A stretch of 64,000 nucleotides of DNA from Verrucomicrobia subdivision 3 bacterium UBA693 (GTDB lineage: Bacteria; Verrucomicrobiota; Verrucomicrobiia; Limisphaerales; UBA8199): assembly GCA_002298785.1 (NCBI GenBank), contig DBMR01000011.1, positions 1-64,000 on the forward strand, given 5' to 3'. Positions 51,220 through 60,555 of the stretch are shown in pieces. A model generated the notes under the pieces. That model saw nothing but the letters and a program-made list of their open reading frames with translations, did no database searches and was not told the origin of the DNA. Each line of letters starts with the position of its first letter. Position 1 is the stretch's first letter. The position numbers and the translations under genes are program-made.

Positions 51220-52023
51220 ATGCCTTATCGGAAGCAGGTGCGGCGTCGATGCCGCCTGGCGGGCGCCGGTTTCACGCTCATTGAACTGCTGGTGGTAATC
51301 TCCATCATTGGCATCCTCGCGGCGATGTTGCTGCCCGCTTTGTCGCGGGCCAGGGCCAAAGCGTTAAGCAGCGGCTGCAGCAACAACCTGCGCCAACTCG
51401 GCACCGCCTGGCTGATGTATAGTGATGACAACTTCGACCGCCTGATCGTCAACCATAACAAGGCCCAAACCACGGAAGAACGACAGAGTTGGGTGAACAA
51501 CATTGAGGACTGGGGCAGCACCGAGGACAACACCAACCGCGCCCTGATTCTGAGCGGCAAACTGGCCCCCTACATGGCCATGGCGACGGATCCGTATAAG
51601 TGCCCAGCCGATCGGTCCATCGCGGCTAATGGGCCCCGGATTCGCAGTATTTCACTCAACTCGCTCGTGGGGGAACCGGGTCGCGCGTTGGACCAGTTTA
51701 ACCCGGACTACGTCCAATACCTCAAGATGGGACAAATCACCCGCCCCGCGCTCACCTTCGCTTTCCTCGAGGAGCACCCGGATACCATCAACGACGGCTT
51801 TTTTGTTAACACGTGGAGCACCGTGAAATGGAACAACATGCCAGCCTCTTACCATGACGGCTCGGCCAACCTGCATTTTACCGACGGTCATGTCGAAAGC
51901 CATAAGTGGCGCGCGCCAAACACTCTTTGCCCGCCGGTCCAAGGGGGAGCAGGCGGAGGCACCGTGCCAAATCCCACAACGGATTACGATTGGCTCAAAG
52001 AACGGGCCGGAGTAAAGAAGTGA
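51220..52023 (+). CDS. Type II secretion-type pseudopilin (prepilin, H-x-DG type)
   Basis: Protein of 267 residues with prepilin motif AGFTLIELLVVISIIGILAAM at residues about 15-35, cleaved after the Gly before Phe and then N-methylated. The C-terminal half is globular, with YHDGSANLHFTDGHVESHKW, the variant common in PVC bacteria, and many Asn/Asp. It is likely exported through a type II-like system. Functional partners are not in this window. Confidence 0.9.
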   Translation: MPYRKQVRRRCRLAGAGFTLIELLVVISIIGILAAMLLPALSRARAKALSSGCSNNLRQLGTAWLMYSDDNFDRLIVNHNKAQTTEERQSWVNNIEDWGSTEDNTNRALILSGKLAPYMAMATDPYKCPADRSIAANGPRIRSISLNSLVGEPGRALDQFNPDYVQYLKMGQITRPALTFAFLEEHPDTINDGFFVNTWSTVKWNNMPASYHDGSANLHFTDGHVESHKWRAPNTLCPPVQGGAGGGTVPNPTTDYDWLKERAGVKK

Positions 52024-52115
52024 CAACCGAAAGCCTCCCGGTGAGTCCAACGAACCCAGCGGTTTACTCTCGCCACCGAAGCGATGCCTCAGCCCAGACC
52101 GCAGTGCCCTGCGGA

Positions 52116-53834
52116 TCACTTCGATTTAGAGTCGGACTCCCAGCGAGCTGAACCCGTCTGTGGATCAATGATGATGGGCCGTCCCGCCGGAAGGCCGGGA
52201 CGCTGATGCCCAGTAGCCGTCAGCCAGGCATCCCGCCATTGCGAAAGCTGTTGCTGTTCCATTTCCAGGACAGCGTGACCTTGGGCATATCCAGAAAGCA
52301 TATCTTCTGCCGTTTGGCTCTCGACAATATCCCGGGCGCCCAGGTGCATTAAAATGGCCTGCGCCATAATCCAATGCCCGAGGCTGCCCGGATGCACACC
52401 GTCGTTCGCGAGGGCAAAACCGGGATCCCTGCCTCGTTCCTGCGCCAGGCGCTGCTTCATCGGCGTGTGCAGGTCCACTACCTCCCAACCCCAGCCGCGT
52501 TGTTCCACCAGCCACTCCGAGTAACGATCCAGCACGGCGCCGTAACCTTTCTGCCCGCCGCGGACCTCGTCATAAACGGGTGGCGTGACCAAAACCAAGC
52601 GAGCGCCGGTTGCAGCGACTTGCGCCCGCAACCATTCCACACCCTCGCGAAATTTCTGAAATCGTTCCGGGCTCAGCGGCAGATAAATGCCGTCGTTCAT
52701 GCCGTAATCGGCAAACACCAGGTCCGGTCGGGTTTTAGCCAGCACGCGGGCCAGTCGCTCGTGCAAATCCGGACGCGGAAATCCGTGCCGCAGATGTTCC
52801 GGTTCCGAGAGTCCACAAAGCGTTTCGCTCGGCAGACCGAGGTTTAGGAACTCGACCTTCCGGTTGGGGAATCGGGTGCGCTCGTAAGCCGCAATATATG
52901 CAACGTATTGGCCGTTGTAGGTGATGCTATCGCCCAGAAAAAGCACCCGCTGCGAGTTGGTCGGTATGGGATCAATCAAGCCCGGACGCACGGCGTGTTC
53001 GAGGAGAAAATCCACGATCGGTTTGGGATCCTGCAAACTGTGCGGATGATGACCGACTCCGGGTTTGCTGATGACCTTGATCAGGCCGCCCAGCTTTTGG
53101 TAGCGCTCCTGGACCAGCAGCGTGTTTTCCGCGATGGGCACGACGTCGTCGGCATCGCCGCACACGCTCAGAATTGGAATCCTTGCCCGGGCCAGCGGTT
53201 CCAGGTTGTCGACGGGATTGAGCCCGTAAGCACGGGCCTGTTCGTCGTTCAAACCATACACCTGCTTGCAGCGTTCCCAGTCGCCGGGGGAGCCTTTGCC
53301 TTTTCCCCAGCCGGCGGGCCAACTCTTGAAATCGCAGACCGGCGCGTCCACATAAAGGCCCGCCACCCGGTCGGGATGGCGCGCGGCCCAGTTGAAGGCG
53401 AAAAGGCCGCCACGACTGAACCCTTCAAGCACCACCCGGGAAGATAGCCGCCAGGTATTGGTCACGTATTCATAAAACCGGTCCATGTGATCGAGAGCGA
53501 CCGGGGCGCCATAGAGATTCTGCACGTCCATGTAGGCGGCGTGCCAACCGTTGGAAAGCAGCGCGAGATCTCCTTGGGGTTCGTGCCCAAAAAACTCGGT
53601 ACGCCAGATCCAAGGCGAGCCCGATGCACTCGTCTTCGGCACCACGAGCAGGCACTCTCTGCCATCTACCGTAAAGTGAAGCTGCTCAAAACCGAACCAG
53701 ACGGACTTTGTGACCGCCGGCGAAGATGGCTTTTCCACTACTGCCGAAGCCGGAGCATCGACAGCAAACATCCGGGCGCTGACCAACGAAAAGGCCAAAG
53801 CCAGGATGGTGAATCCGGGAAGTCGCATGCTCAT
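52116..53834 (-). CDS. Secreted alpha/beta hydrolase-SGNH esterase fusion
   Basis: Protein of 572 residues with a signal peptide (FTILALAFSLVSARMFA). The first half is an alpha/beta hydrolase: nucleophile elbow GFSRGG, Asp in SVCGDADDVVP, His in PGVGHHPHS. The second is an SGNH/GDSL esterase: block I FLGDSITYNG, block III GMND, block V DGVHPGSLGHW. Such a pair suggests successive deacylation of a polysaccharide. It is the last gene of the minus-strand cluster that begins with the symporter at 62 kb; the preceding UroD-fold gene stops right at its start. Confidence 0.9.
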   Translation of the reverse strand: MSMRLPGFTILALAFSLVSARMFAVDAPASAVVEKPSSPAVTKSVWFGFEQLHFTVDGRECLLVVPKTSASGSPWIWRTEFFGHEPQGDLALLSNGWHAAYMDVQNLYGAPVALDHMDRFYEYVTNTWRLSSRVVLEGFSRGGLFAFNWAARHPDRVAGLYVDAPVCDFKSWPAGWGKGKGSPGDWERCKQVYGLNDEQARAYGLNPVDNLEPLARARIPILSVCGDADDVVPIAENTLLVQERYQKLGGLIKVISKPGVGHHPHSLQDPKPIVDFLLEHAVRPGLIDPIPTNSQRVLFLGDSITYNGQYVAYIAAYERTRFPNRKVEFLNLGLPSETLCGLSEPEHLRHGFPRPDLHERLARVLAKTRPDLVFADYGMNDGIYLPLSPERFQKFREGVEWLRAQVAATGARLVLVTPPVYDEVRGGQKGYGAVLDRYSEWLVEQRGWGWEVVDLHTPMKQRLAQERGRDPGFALANDGVHPGSLGHWIMAQAILMHLGARDIVESQTAEDMLSGYAQGHAVLEMEQQQLSQWRDAWLTATGHQRPGLPAGRPIIIDPQTGSARWESDSKSK

Positions 53835-55075
53835 TAGCCTCCAAATTCGCTGATCGCCTCGTACATCGCCACGATATTTTGCGGCGGCACTTCGGGGAGA
53901 AGGTTGTGGACGGTGTTAAACACGAAGCCGCCTCCCGGCATGAAAATCTCCAGCCGGCGTTTGACGTGCTCCTTCACTTCTCCGGGCGAACCATGCGGCA
54001 AAATGGTTTTGGTGTCGCAACCGCCGCCCCAGAAGCAGATCTCTCTGCCAAAATCCGCCTTTAATCCCTCGGGTTCCATGCCTCGGCAAGTCGTCTGAAC
54101 CGGGTTGATGACATCGAATCCGGCCTCGATCAGGTCGGGCAGCAGCGCGCGAATCGACCCACAGGAATGCAGGAAGGTCTTCATCTTCGAATGCTGGTGG
54201 ACGTACTCACACAGGATCCGGTGGCGCGGTTTGAAGAACTGACGATAAGTTTTGGGTGACATAAACGGTCCGTTGTTGGTGCCGAGATCGTCACCGAATC
54301 GAATGATATCCACGACATCGCCCACTGCGCTGCATACCTGCTTTAACCCGGCCAGATGCCGCTCCATCAACGCGTCGAGCAAAGCCTCCACTTTTACCGG
54401 TTCAGCGGCAAGGTCCATGAGAAAATTATCCATGCGCCGCAGAAAGGTGCCCCATTCAAATAGATTGCAGCCAATGACCACCATCAGCGCACGATCACTG
54501 GTGCGGCGCAGCTCGAGCGCGGTCCCACGCAGTCGTTCCCAGAACCCGGGATCTCCTGCGTGATCCCATGGACTGTGCACTAGCGCCGCCCAGAGGATCC
54601 GGCCCATTTCCCGGGAAAGATCGGCAAAGTCTGCGGGGTAGCCTTCAAGGTAGGGAAAATAGGTTTGGTCGAAAAAGGTGCCGCCGGCGGGCATGTGGGC
54701 GATGTCCAACCCGTCCGGCATGCGGGCAATAAACGAACCATCCGGCTGGAGTTCGGGATGAAACCAGGCGGGATATTGCGCAGGCTGCCCGTCGGCCAGC
54801 GTCACCGGTCGCCAGGCCGAATCCGCCTGGTTGAATTCACGGCCAATATCCACGACATCGATCCGGAAGCGATCGAGGATAAAATCCTCCGGCTGGGCGA
54901 GCTGCTGGACGACGTCATAAATTCGGGTGTGCCCATGGGAAAGTTCCAGGTGTTTCTTGAGATTGCCGTAAGCGATGGCGGAGATCCCGGAGCTGGGAGT
55001 GGCGCCCAGGTCCACGGGCACTCGGTCCGGCTGGCGGTGTTCAATAGCGGCGAGAATGCGTTCGCGTGAGGTCAT
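53834..55075 (-). CDS. UroD/MtaA-fold putative methyltransferase (third of the cluster)
   Basis: Protein of 413 residues of the uroporphyrinogen-decarboxylase superfamily. The N-terminus has RERILAAIEHRQPDRVPVDL, which in this family precedes the barrel. FLHSCGS and a later Cys in WGGGCDTKT give an H-x-C...C zinc-site pattern as in MtaA/CmuA methyltransferases; true HemE lacks it. So methyl transfer is more likely than heme biosynthesis. It lies one base from the UroD-fold gene upstream. No corrinoid protein is seen nearby. Confidence 0.88.
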   Translation of the reverse strand: MTSRERILAAIEHRQPDRVPVDLGATPSSGISAIAYGNLKKHLELSHGHTRIYDVVQQLAQPEDFILDRFRIDVVDIGREFNQADSAWRPVTLADGQPAQYPAWFHPELQPDGSFIARMPDGLDIAHMPAGGTFFDQTYFPYLEGYPADFADLSREMGRILWAALVHSPWDHAGDPGFWERLRGTALELRRTSDRALMVVIGCNLFEWGTFLRRMDNFLMDLAAEPVKVEALLDALMERHLAGLKQVCSAVGDVVDIIRFGDDLGTNNGPFMSPKTYRQFFKPRHRILCEYVHQHSKMKTFLHSCGSIRALLPDLIEAGFDVINPVQTTCRGMEPEGLKADFGREICFWGGGCDTKTILPHGSPGEVKEHVKRRLEIFMPGGGFVFNTVHNLLPEVPPQNIVAMYEAISEFGG

Positions 55076-55076
55076 T

Positions 55077-56081
55077 TCAAAGAGTTGGGTTCACCGCCTG
55101 GTAGAAGGCGTCCAGGCTGGACAGCGGCGCGTTGGGCGGAACGTCGCAACCGGAAGAGATCACAAAATTCTTATGCGCCGCAGTGGCCCCCAGTAATTGG
55201 GAAGCGCGCGCCGTAATCTCCGCAGGTGGCATTTGTACAAAGACCCCGGCCGGATCCAGGTTCCCACACAGCACCACCCCGGGCTGAACTACACCGAGTG
55301 CCCCCAACAAATCCATCGGAGCGCCGAAGTGGAATGCCTGCAAACCGGTCTCAAGCACCGCGGGCAAATGCAACAACTTCGCGGCGCAGTTGTGGAGCAT
55401 TAGCGTGAACCCCTCATTGGAAACCTGGGCGGCGATGCGTTTGATATAGGCGCTGGAGAACGTCGCCAGACCTCGAGGCGACAACAGGCCGGCAGCCGGT
55501 TCGGCCATGATCACACCGTGAGCTCCCGCCGCCTTGAAACTCTTAACGTACGCGGCGAGAAACTCGGTGCTCTTCTCCAGCAAGGTATGGACCAGGGCCG
55601 GCTCGGTAACCGTCAGTTCCATGGCTTCACTCACTCCAACCAAACGCGCGGCGAGCGAAAACGGACCGATGCAACCACCAAACACAACTGGTTCGCCCGG
55701 CATTTGCGCCAATGACCGCACCGCCTCGAGGTAGACCGCGGTACGTCGGTCGCCGGGCTGCGGGACCGGCAAAGCCTGGGCCTGTTCAAGGTTGGTGACA
55801 AGACGCCCGGTAACGGTCGGAATCTCATTTTCAGATACCACGACGTGCGCCCCAAAGGCCTCGGCTTCCGCGCTCAGATCCATCGCGGAGAGGGCGAAGG
55901 GCGAATGGTAGCGATCGCGCAATGCGGTTTGTGCGTCGACCTGGGCGCGGGGATTCGTGACGATGTCCGAGACTTTCGCACCGGTCAATTTCAGCCCCGG
56001 ATAAACCGCAATCGGGAGAGCAAGCCGGCGCGGGGATTGCAGCACCAACTGATGGAAACGAGAGCTCGTCATAGGCGTCAA
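55077..56081 (-). CDS. UroD/MtaA-fold putative methyltransferase (second)
   Basis: Protein of 334 residues of the same superfamily, but shorter and divergent in sequence. The zinc-site pattern is LHNCAA (H-x-C) and LCGNLDP (Cys); GCIGPFSLAARLVG and MAEPAAGLLSP belong to the barrel. The start is ATG 56081, seven bases after the stop of the membrane protein gene upstream. Together with the neighbours at 53.8 and 60.5 kb it forms a family of three. Substrate unknown. Confidence 0.85.
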   Translation of the reverse strand: MTPMTSSRFHQLVLQSPRRLALPIAVYPGLKLTGAKVSDIVTNPRAQVDAQTALRDRYHSPFALSAMDLSAEAEAFGAHVVVSENEIPTVTGRLVTNLEQAQALPVPQPGDRRTAVYLEAVRSLAQMPGEPVVFGGCIGPFSLAARLVGVSEAMELTVTEPALVHTLLEKSTEFLAAYVKSFKAAGAHGVIMAEPAAGLLSPRGLATFSSAYIKRIAAQVSNEGFTLMLHNCAAKLLHLPAVLETGLQAFHFGAPMDLLGALGVVQPGVVLCGNLDPAGVFVQMPPAEITARASQLLGATAAHKNFVISSGCDVPPNAPLSSLDAFYQAVNPTL

Positions 56082-56088
56082 ATTCGAG

Positions 56089-57147
56089 TTAGTCCGATTT
56101 TACTGACTGCGTTGACTCCGCGGCTTGCGCCCGATCGCCAGTTTGATGGTCGGTCTGCAGATGCGCGCCGGCGCCATCGGGCAGACCGTCGCGAAAGGTC
56201 CCGAACCATTTGTCGAACGGCAGGGTCGCTTCGCCGTAATTGCACTCAAAATAGCGATGATGCAGATAGTGGAAGTAGGAACCGGTTGGCCATTTCTCCT
56301 CCAGGATTGGCCCTTCAAATCCGTGATGCCCGCAGGCGGGCGTCAGCGCCGTATGTTGCACATTGAACAGGAAATGAAATGGATGAGATGGAATCACCCA
56401 ATGAATGAGGACCACGCTAAAATAAAGGAGGATTTCCACCGGATGCATCGCCATGCCGGACCAGGGGATGGGGTTGAGGTTCTTGTGATGGAGATAATGC
56501 ACGTGTTTGTACAGTGGCTTCCAGTGGATCGCGCGGTGGATCCAGTAAAAATGAAACTCGCGCCAGAACGGGATCAGCCCCAGCCAGACCACGAAAAGGA
56601 CAGGATGCTGATTCCAGTCGAGGTACGGAACGTGATGATTGGCGTACAGCCAAAACGTCACCACTTCATAGGCGGTCCAAAGAAGGCCGGCCACGCCGGC
56701 GGTCCAGAAGATATTGTCCCAAACCTGATCGCGGAAAAGGAATACCCGGCTGTTCCGCGCCGGCCAGCGGGCATCATATTTACCCCGGGTGCCCTCTCCT
56801 TTCAGAACATACAGGTAGAAATGGTAGCCGCCGTAAACAAGCCAGATAAGCACCTGATTTCGAACCCAAAGCTCGGCGATCCAGTCCCACTGAAACACCG
56901 CGCACCGGTCTAGTCCCGGCTGGAACCAAAACCAGGAAACCGCGGTGATGACGAGCACCACGAGATTTCGCGGCCAAAGCAAGCCCGGGAAATTGACCGC
57001 CCATTTAAGCAATACCAACGGACGTGGCGGCCAGGAAAAAAGCGGCGCGTAGGCGACCGGATAAGGCGGACGCCATTCGCCTTTGTCATTGCGCAGGCCG
57101 GGATCCGGTTTCGCACAGGCGGGCCTAAAATGATCGCGCAATCTCAT
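56089..57147 (-). CDS. Fatty acid hydroxylase/sterol desaturase-family membrane protein
   Basis: Protein of 352 residues from the ATG at 57147 (MRLRDHF); the longer frame to 57207 overlaps the mutarotase gene. Several membrane segments and the di-iron histidine boxes are present: HRAIH, HYLHHKN, and HYLHHRYFECNYGE. Such enzymes hydroxylate or desaturate sterols, fatty acids or carotenoids using O2. Its presence between a mutarotase and UroD-fold genes is unexpected. No partner reductase is seen. Confidence 0.87.
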   Translation of the reverse strand: MRLRDHFRPACAKPDPGLRNDKGEWRPPYPVAYAPLFSWPPRPLVLLKWAVNFPGLLWPRNLVVLVITAVSWFWFQPGLDRCAVFQWDWIAELWVRNQVLIWLVYGGYHFYLYVLKGEGTRGKYDARWPARNSRVFLFRDQVWDNIFWTAGVAGLLWTAYEVVTFWLYANHHVPYLDWNQHPVLFVVWLGLIPFWREFHFYWIHRAIHWKPLYKHVHYLHHKNLNPIPWSGMAMHPVEILLYFSVVLIHWVIPSHPFHFLFNVQHTALTPACGHHGFEGPILEEKWPTGSYFHYLHHRYFECNYGEATLPFDKWFGTFRDGLPDGAGAHLQTDHQTGDRAQAAESTQSVKSD

Positions 57148-57167
57148 GGGCCAGTGACGGATCGATT

Positions 57168-57506
57168 TCAGTCCTGGTGGAAGACCTCGTCCATACTCGC
57201 CCACCATTCGCCCGGCGCGCGGCCTTCAAGCGGTTTCTGGCAGGGCTCACAAAACGTCCACCAACGCTGGGTCGCCGGATCAGCGGCCATCTGGGCCATG
57301 TCGGCGGCAAAATCACTGCCGGTGTATTCGAAATAGCCGAAGAGATAATATTGACCGTCGTCCAGGCGGCGCAGGTAAATGGAGTAATTCCGGATGTGGC
57401 ATTGCGCGATCATGCGCAACACCTCGGGCCAAACAGCGGCGTGCAACCGCCGATATTCTTCAAGTTTTTCCGAGCGCACACCGATGACCGAACCGTAGCG
57501 TTTCAT
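57168..57506 (-). CDS. rhaM: L-rhamnose mutarotase
   Basis: Protein of 112 residues of the RhaM/DUF718 family, which interconverts alpha- and beta-L-rhamnose or related L-sugars. Key features are YRRLHAAVWPEVL with the catalytic His, NYSIYLRRLDDGQYYLFGY, and MAADPATQRWW. No signal peptide, so cytosolic. It is transcribed with the DUF5703 protein upstream, which fits degradation of rhamnose- or fucose-containing chains. Confidence 0.92.
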   Translation of the reverse strand: MKRYGSVIGVRSEKLEEYRRLHAAVWPEVLRMIAQCHIRNYSIYLRRLDDGQYYLFGYFEYTGSDFAADMAQMAADPATQRWWTFCEPCQKPLEGRAPGEWWASMDEVFHQD

Positions 57507-57579
57507 AGTCGTGTTTCCTTTCGTCGCCAGGTTTGTTCGAGCCTGGCGGCTTCATTAGCGATTCCAGTTGAGTTTGAAT

Positions 57580-60411
57580 TCAATGCCTCAGCTCCACATC
57601 CGCCCGGCGGGATTCCGGTGTTACCCGCAGTTCCTGCATTTTGCCCCCCCGGTAACGCCCTTCGATAACGGTCTGACGAGGGGCATGGAGTTTGAAGTCG
57701 ACATCCCAATCTGCCGGCCACGCGGGCAGCAGAAAGATCTTCTGTCCGTCGGTCTGCAGCAGCATGGACTGGAAGGCTTTCATCAGCACCCCACCGTGAT
57801 CCTGGTCGGGCGTCCAATCGTAATTGGGCCCCCAAAAGGCCGGGAAACGTTCGCCCCGATCGTAACTCAAGGCGCGACTAACCACGGCCTCGCGCGCCGC
57901 GTTGGTAAGTCCGAGGTAGGCCATAAAAATGTCATCCTGACGCCAGCCTGAGTGGCCGCGATCCGAGCGGTGGTTCAGCGCCGTGATCGCCCAATCCGGA
58001 TGCGGCCGATTGAATGCAAACAGGCGAAATGGGAAGACGGAGTAGAGTTCCGGGTTTTCGACGTTGCGCTTATCGGCGAAAAATTCCGCCGGGGCCAACG
58101 CCTGTCGCCCTTCAATCTCGTGGCGCGGAATTGGTGGCAATTTGGAATGCAAACGCTGCCACAGTTCACGGTCCTGCGCCGAAGTGAGCTCCTCGGGCAG
58201 CGCCAGGAGTCGTTCCGTCACCGCGAGGCAACCGGCGAGTTCCGGTGCGGCGTTGGTGCAGCGCCACCAGGTTTCCAGGGCCTGCGAGGGATACATGACC
58301 AATTGCCCTTGCGCGTTTGTGGGATAATGCTGCTCAAAAAAAGTCAGGATCTCCCGCGTGAACAGCAACGCCGTCCGTTGCATGAAATCGCGGTCGAATG
58401 TGTGTTGGCAGTAGTCGAGCATCATCCAGCATAACTCGAGACCGCCCACCCATTCCCACTTGTGCCAACCGCTCTCCTGGAGCTTGTCCTGCCGCTGCTC
58501 AAACGGGGTCCAGCCGTACGTCTCACTGAAAACAGCGCCCCAAAACATGATGCACTCCGGGTAATACGCACCGTCGTGCCCCAAGTAGTGCCGCGTCCGG
58601 TATCGCGCCAACGGCAGCAATTCATCAGCGTACATATGAAACAACGGACGCTGGAGATCGAAATCCCCGGAAGTGCACAGGCTGATGTAAGGCAGTCGCG
58701 TGTTTTGCCACCAATAACCCGGCCCCCAACGGCGGTAGTCGGGGTCCTGTTCAGTAGGCCCCGGTGGGACCGTAAATAACGAGCCGTTGAACTTGATCGG
58801 GTAAGCGCCGCGCCCCGCGCACGCCGTGATGAAACGCTGGAGATGATACATCTGGCTCACATACGCGGCAGTGTCACGAGCGACCACGTGACCGCTGTCA
58901 GCGGCCAGTTTGCCATTCACGTAGAGCCGGCAACCGCCACCCGCGGAATCCACCGCCACCGCGAGATGTGTCCACTGCCCGGCAGGCAAGGCGTCCGGCT
59001 GTCCCAGTTGCGTTTGGCCGCAAATGAAGCGGACACTGTTGGCGGGAAAGCTATCAAGAAGAAAACCATCGCTGCCGCCGATGGTGATCTTATCCACTAT
59101 CCGGGCGCCACCAGCGCCAAGGGTCTGCGGCTTCACCCAGGCTTCGATGGTAGCCCCAGAGCTGAAATCCCAGGCAGCGGAGTTGGAGTAAGCCTGAATC
59201 CCCGGATTGATGGTGGTTAAGAGCAACCCGTTTTCGCGCGCGATCACCTGGTCAGGCTTCAGCTTTGCCATACGGGTGACCTCCGCCTCCGTCAATGGCT
59301 TGGAGAAAATGCTAATTCGCCCCATTTCACCGGCGAACTTGTTGCCTCCGGCCTGGTCCATCCCGAAACGTACCAGGTGCTTATTCGCGGGTACCAGCGA
59401 TCCTTTCACCAGTGGCGTGTTTGTGCCGGCAGAGGCCCGAATCCAGCTCCGCTCCCAAAACTCGTTCCACCAACGCTCATGCGCCGCGCGGCGCACAGCA
59501 AATTCCTGCGCCTCAACCTGTCGAATGGTCTCGTCCATTTCCGCCCGCCATTGTTCAGGCGTCGACGGATGGCGAGTGAGGACAAAAACACTGAACCGAT
59601 GCGACGTACCGAGAGGCGAGCGGAGGCGCAGATCATCGAGGCGCTCACCGTTAACCGCTGTCATCATCGCGCCGAACGTGCGGTGCAGGAGCGGGTCCGC
59701 CTGTTGAAAGCCTGTGAGTCCCTGGACTTCGGCCAGCAACTGTGGCCCGACCGATTTGAGGTTGTGGTGAAACCAGCCCACACGATCAGGCAAGCCCATC
59801 ATTACGGAATCAGGCTCTATGATGGTCGACGCACCTTTGCCATCGGGCATTTTGCGATTGACCATGATATCGCTGGTCTGCAATTCCGCCAGTTCCTGGC
59901 GATTTGTCCGCCAAAGCTCGACAAAAGCCGTCGCCACCATCGGAGTGGCACTATCGGCGGTGAGGTAAATGACCGGGTGATTGGCATCGACAAAGAGCCG
60001 AATGGTTGACCGCCGAGTGCGGTTTGTGGATTGGACCGCAGCACCACTTTCTCCCATGGTAATCTCGAGACAACCTTGATTTAGTTTGAGTTCCTGCCGG
60101 AACGTCACCCCCGCTGCTACTGGGTTCGGATCGAAATGGACGCGCACTTTGCCCACCTTCACGAGACGGGCGTTGTCGTCCCAGGCGTCGGTCTTGCTGA
60201 TGTAAAAATGCAGGTCCCCATCGCCCGTCATCCAGGCATTTAATGCGATATCGCCATTCCCGAGCGGCATCGATCCGTGGTGATTAACACTGGGCGAATC
60301 CCAAACCACGTTGAAGCCATCGACCGGTGCCGCGGTGGCCGCAATCAAACCCACGGAGACGGCCAGGGCGGCACCATTAAATAGGAGGCAGTGCTTAAGT
60401 AAGTGGTTCAT
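57580..60411 (-). CDS. Secreted DUF5703 glycosidase with inserted LamG domain
   Basis: Protein of 943 residues with signal peptide (FNGAALAVSVGLIAATAA). The DUF5703 N-terminal domain (NVVWDSPSVNHHGSMPLGNG, GDLHFYISKTDAWDD) is like that of GH95-type alpha-L-fucosidase/galactosidase proteins. A LamG/concanavalin-like domain (about 350-525: GATIEAWVKPQTLGAGGARI, HLAVAVDSAGGGCRLYVNG) is inserted before the (alpha/alpha)6 barrel (YYPECIMFWGAVFSETYGW, GWRQDDIFMAYLGL). It probably cleaves alpha-L-fucoside or related bonds outside the cytoplasm. It stands in the minus-strand cluster, with the mutarotase downstream. Confidence 0.88.
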   Translation of the reverse strand: MNHLLKHCLLFNGAALAVSVGLIAATAAPVDGFNVVWDSPSVNHHGSMPLGNGDIALNAWMTGDGDLHFYISKTDAWDDNARLVKVGKVRVHFDPNPVAAGVTFRQELKLNQGCLEITMGESGAAVQSTNRTRRSTIRLFVDANHPVIYLTADSATPMVATAFVELWRTNRQELAELQTSDIMVNRKMPDGKGASTIIEPDSVMMGLPDRVGWFHHNLKSVGPQLLAEVQGLTGFQQADPLLHRTFGAMMTAVNGERLDDLRLRSPLGTSHRFSVFVLTRHPSTPEQWRAEMDETIRQVEAQEFAVRRAAHERWWNEFWERSWIRASAGTNTPLVKGSLVPANKHLVRFGMDQAGGNKFAGEMGRISIFSKPLTEAEVTRMAKLKPDQVIARENGLLLTTINPGIQAYSNSAAWDFSSGATIEAWVKPQTLGAGGARIVDKITIGGSDGFLLDSFPANSVRFICGQTQLGQPDALPAGQWTHLAVAVDSAGGGCRLYVNGKLAADSGHVVARDTAAYVSQMYHLQRFITACAGRGAYPIKFNGSLFTVPPGPTEQDPDYRRWGPGYWWQNTRLPYISLCTSGDFDLQRPLFHMYADELLPLARYRTRHYLGHDGAYYPECIMFWGAVFSETYGWTPFEQRQDKLQESGWHKWEWVGGLELCWMMLDYCQHTFDRDFMQRTALLFTREILTFFEQHYPTNAQGQLVMYPSQALETWWRCTNAAPELAGCLAVTERLLALPEELTSAQDRELWQRLHSKLPPIPRHEIEGRQALAPAEFFADKRNVENPELYSVFPFRLFAFNRPHPDWAITALNHRSDRGHSGWRQDDIFMAYLGLTNAAREAVVSRALSYDRGERFPAFWGPNYDWTPDQDHGGVLMKAFQSMLLQTDGQKIFLLPAWPADWDVDFKLHAPRQTVIEGRYRGGKMQELRVTPESRRADVELRH

Positions 60412-60555
60412 TTCGTGAGTGCCGTTTTCAAAGGGTTATTATGGGTCGTGCCAAGTATAGGCCGGGTAACAACCTCCACTTGCCGATTCCAAGGAAAAAT
60501 TGCCGGCACCAGGATTTGCGCAAGTTCCGCGCTTTGCGAAGGTGTTGATGCGGGA

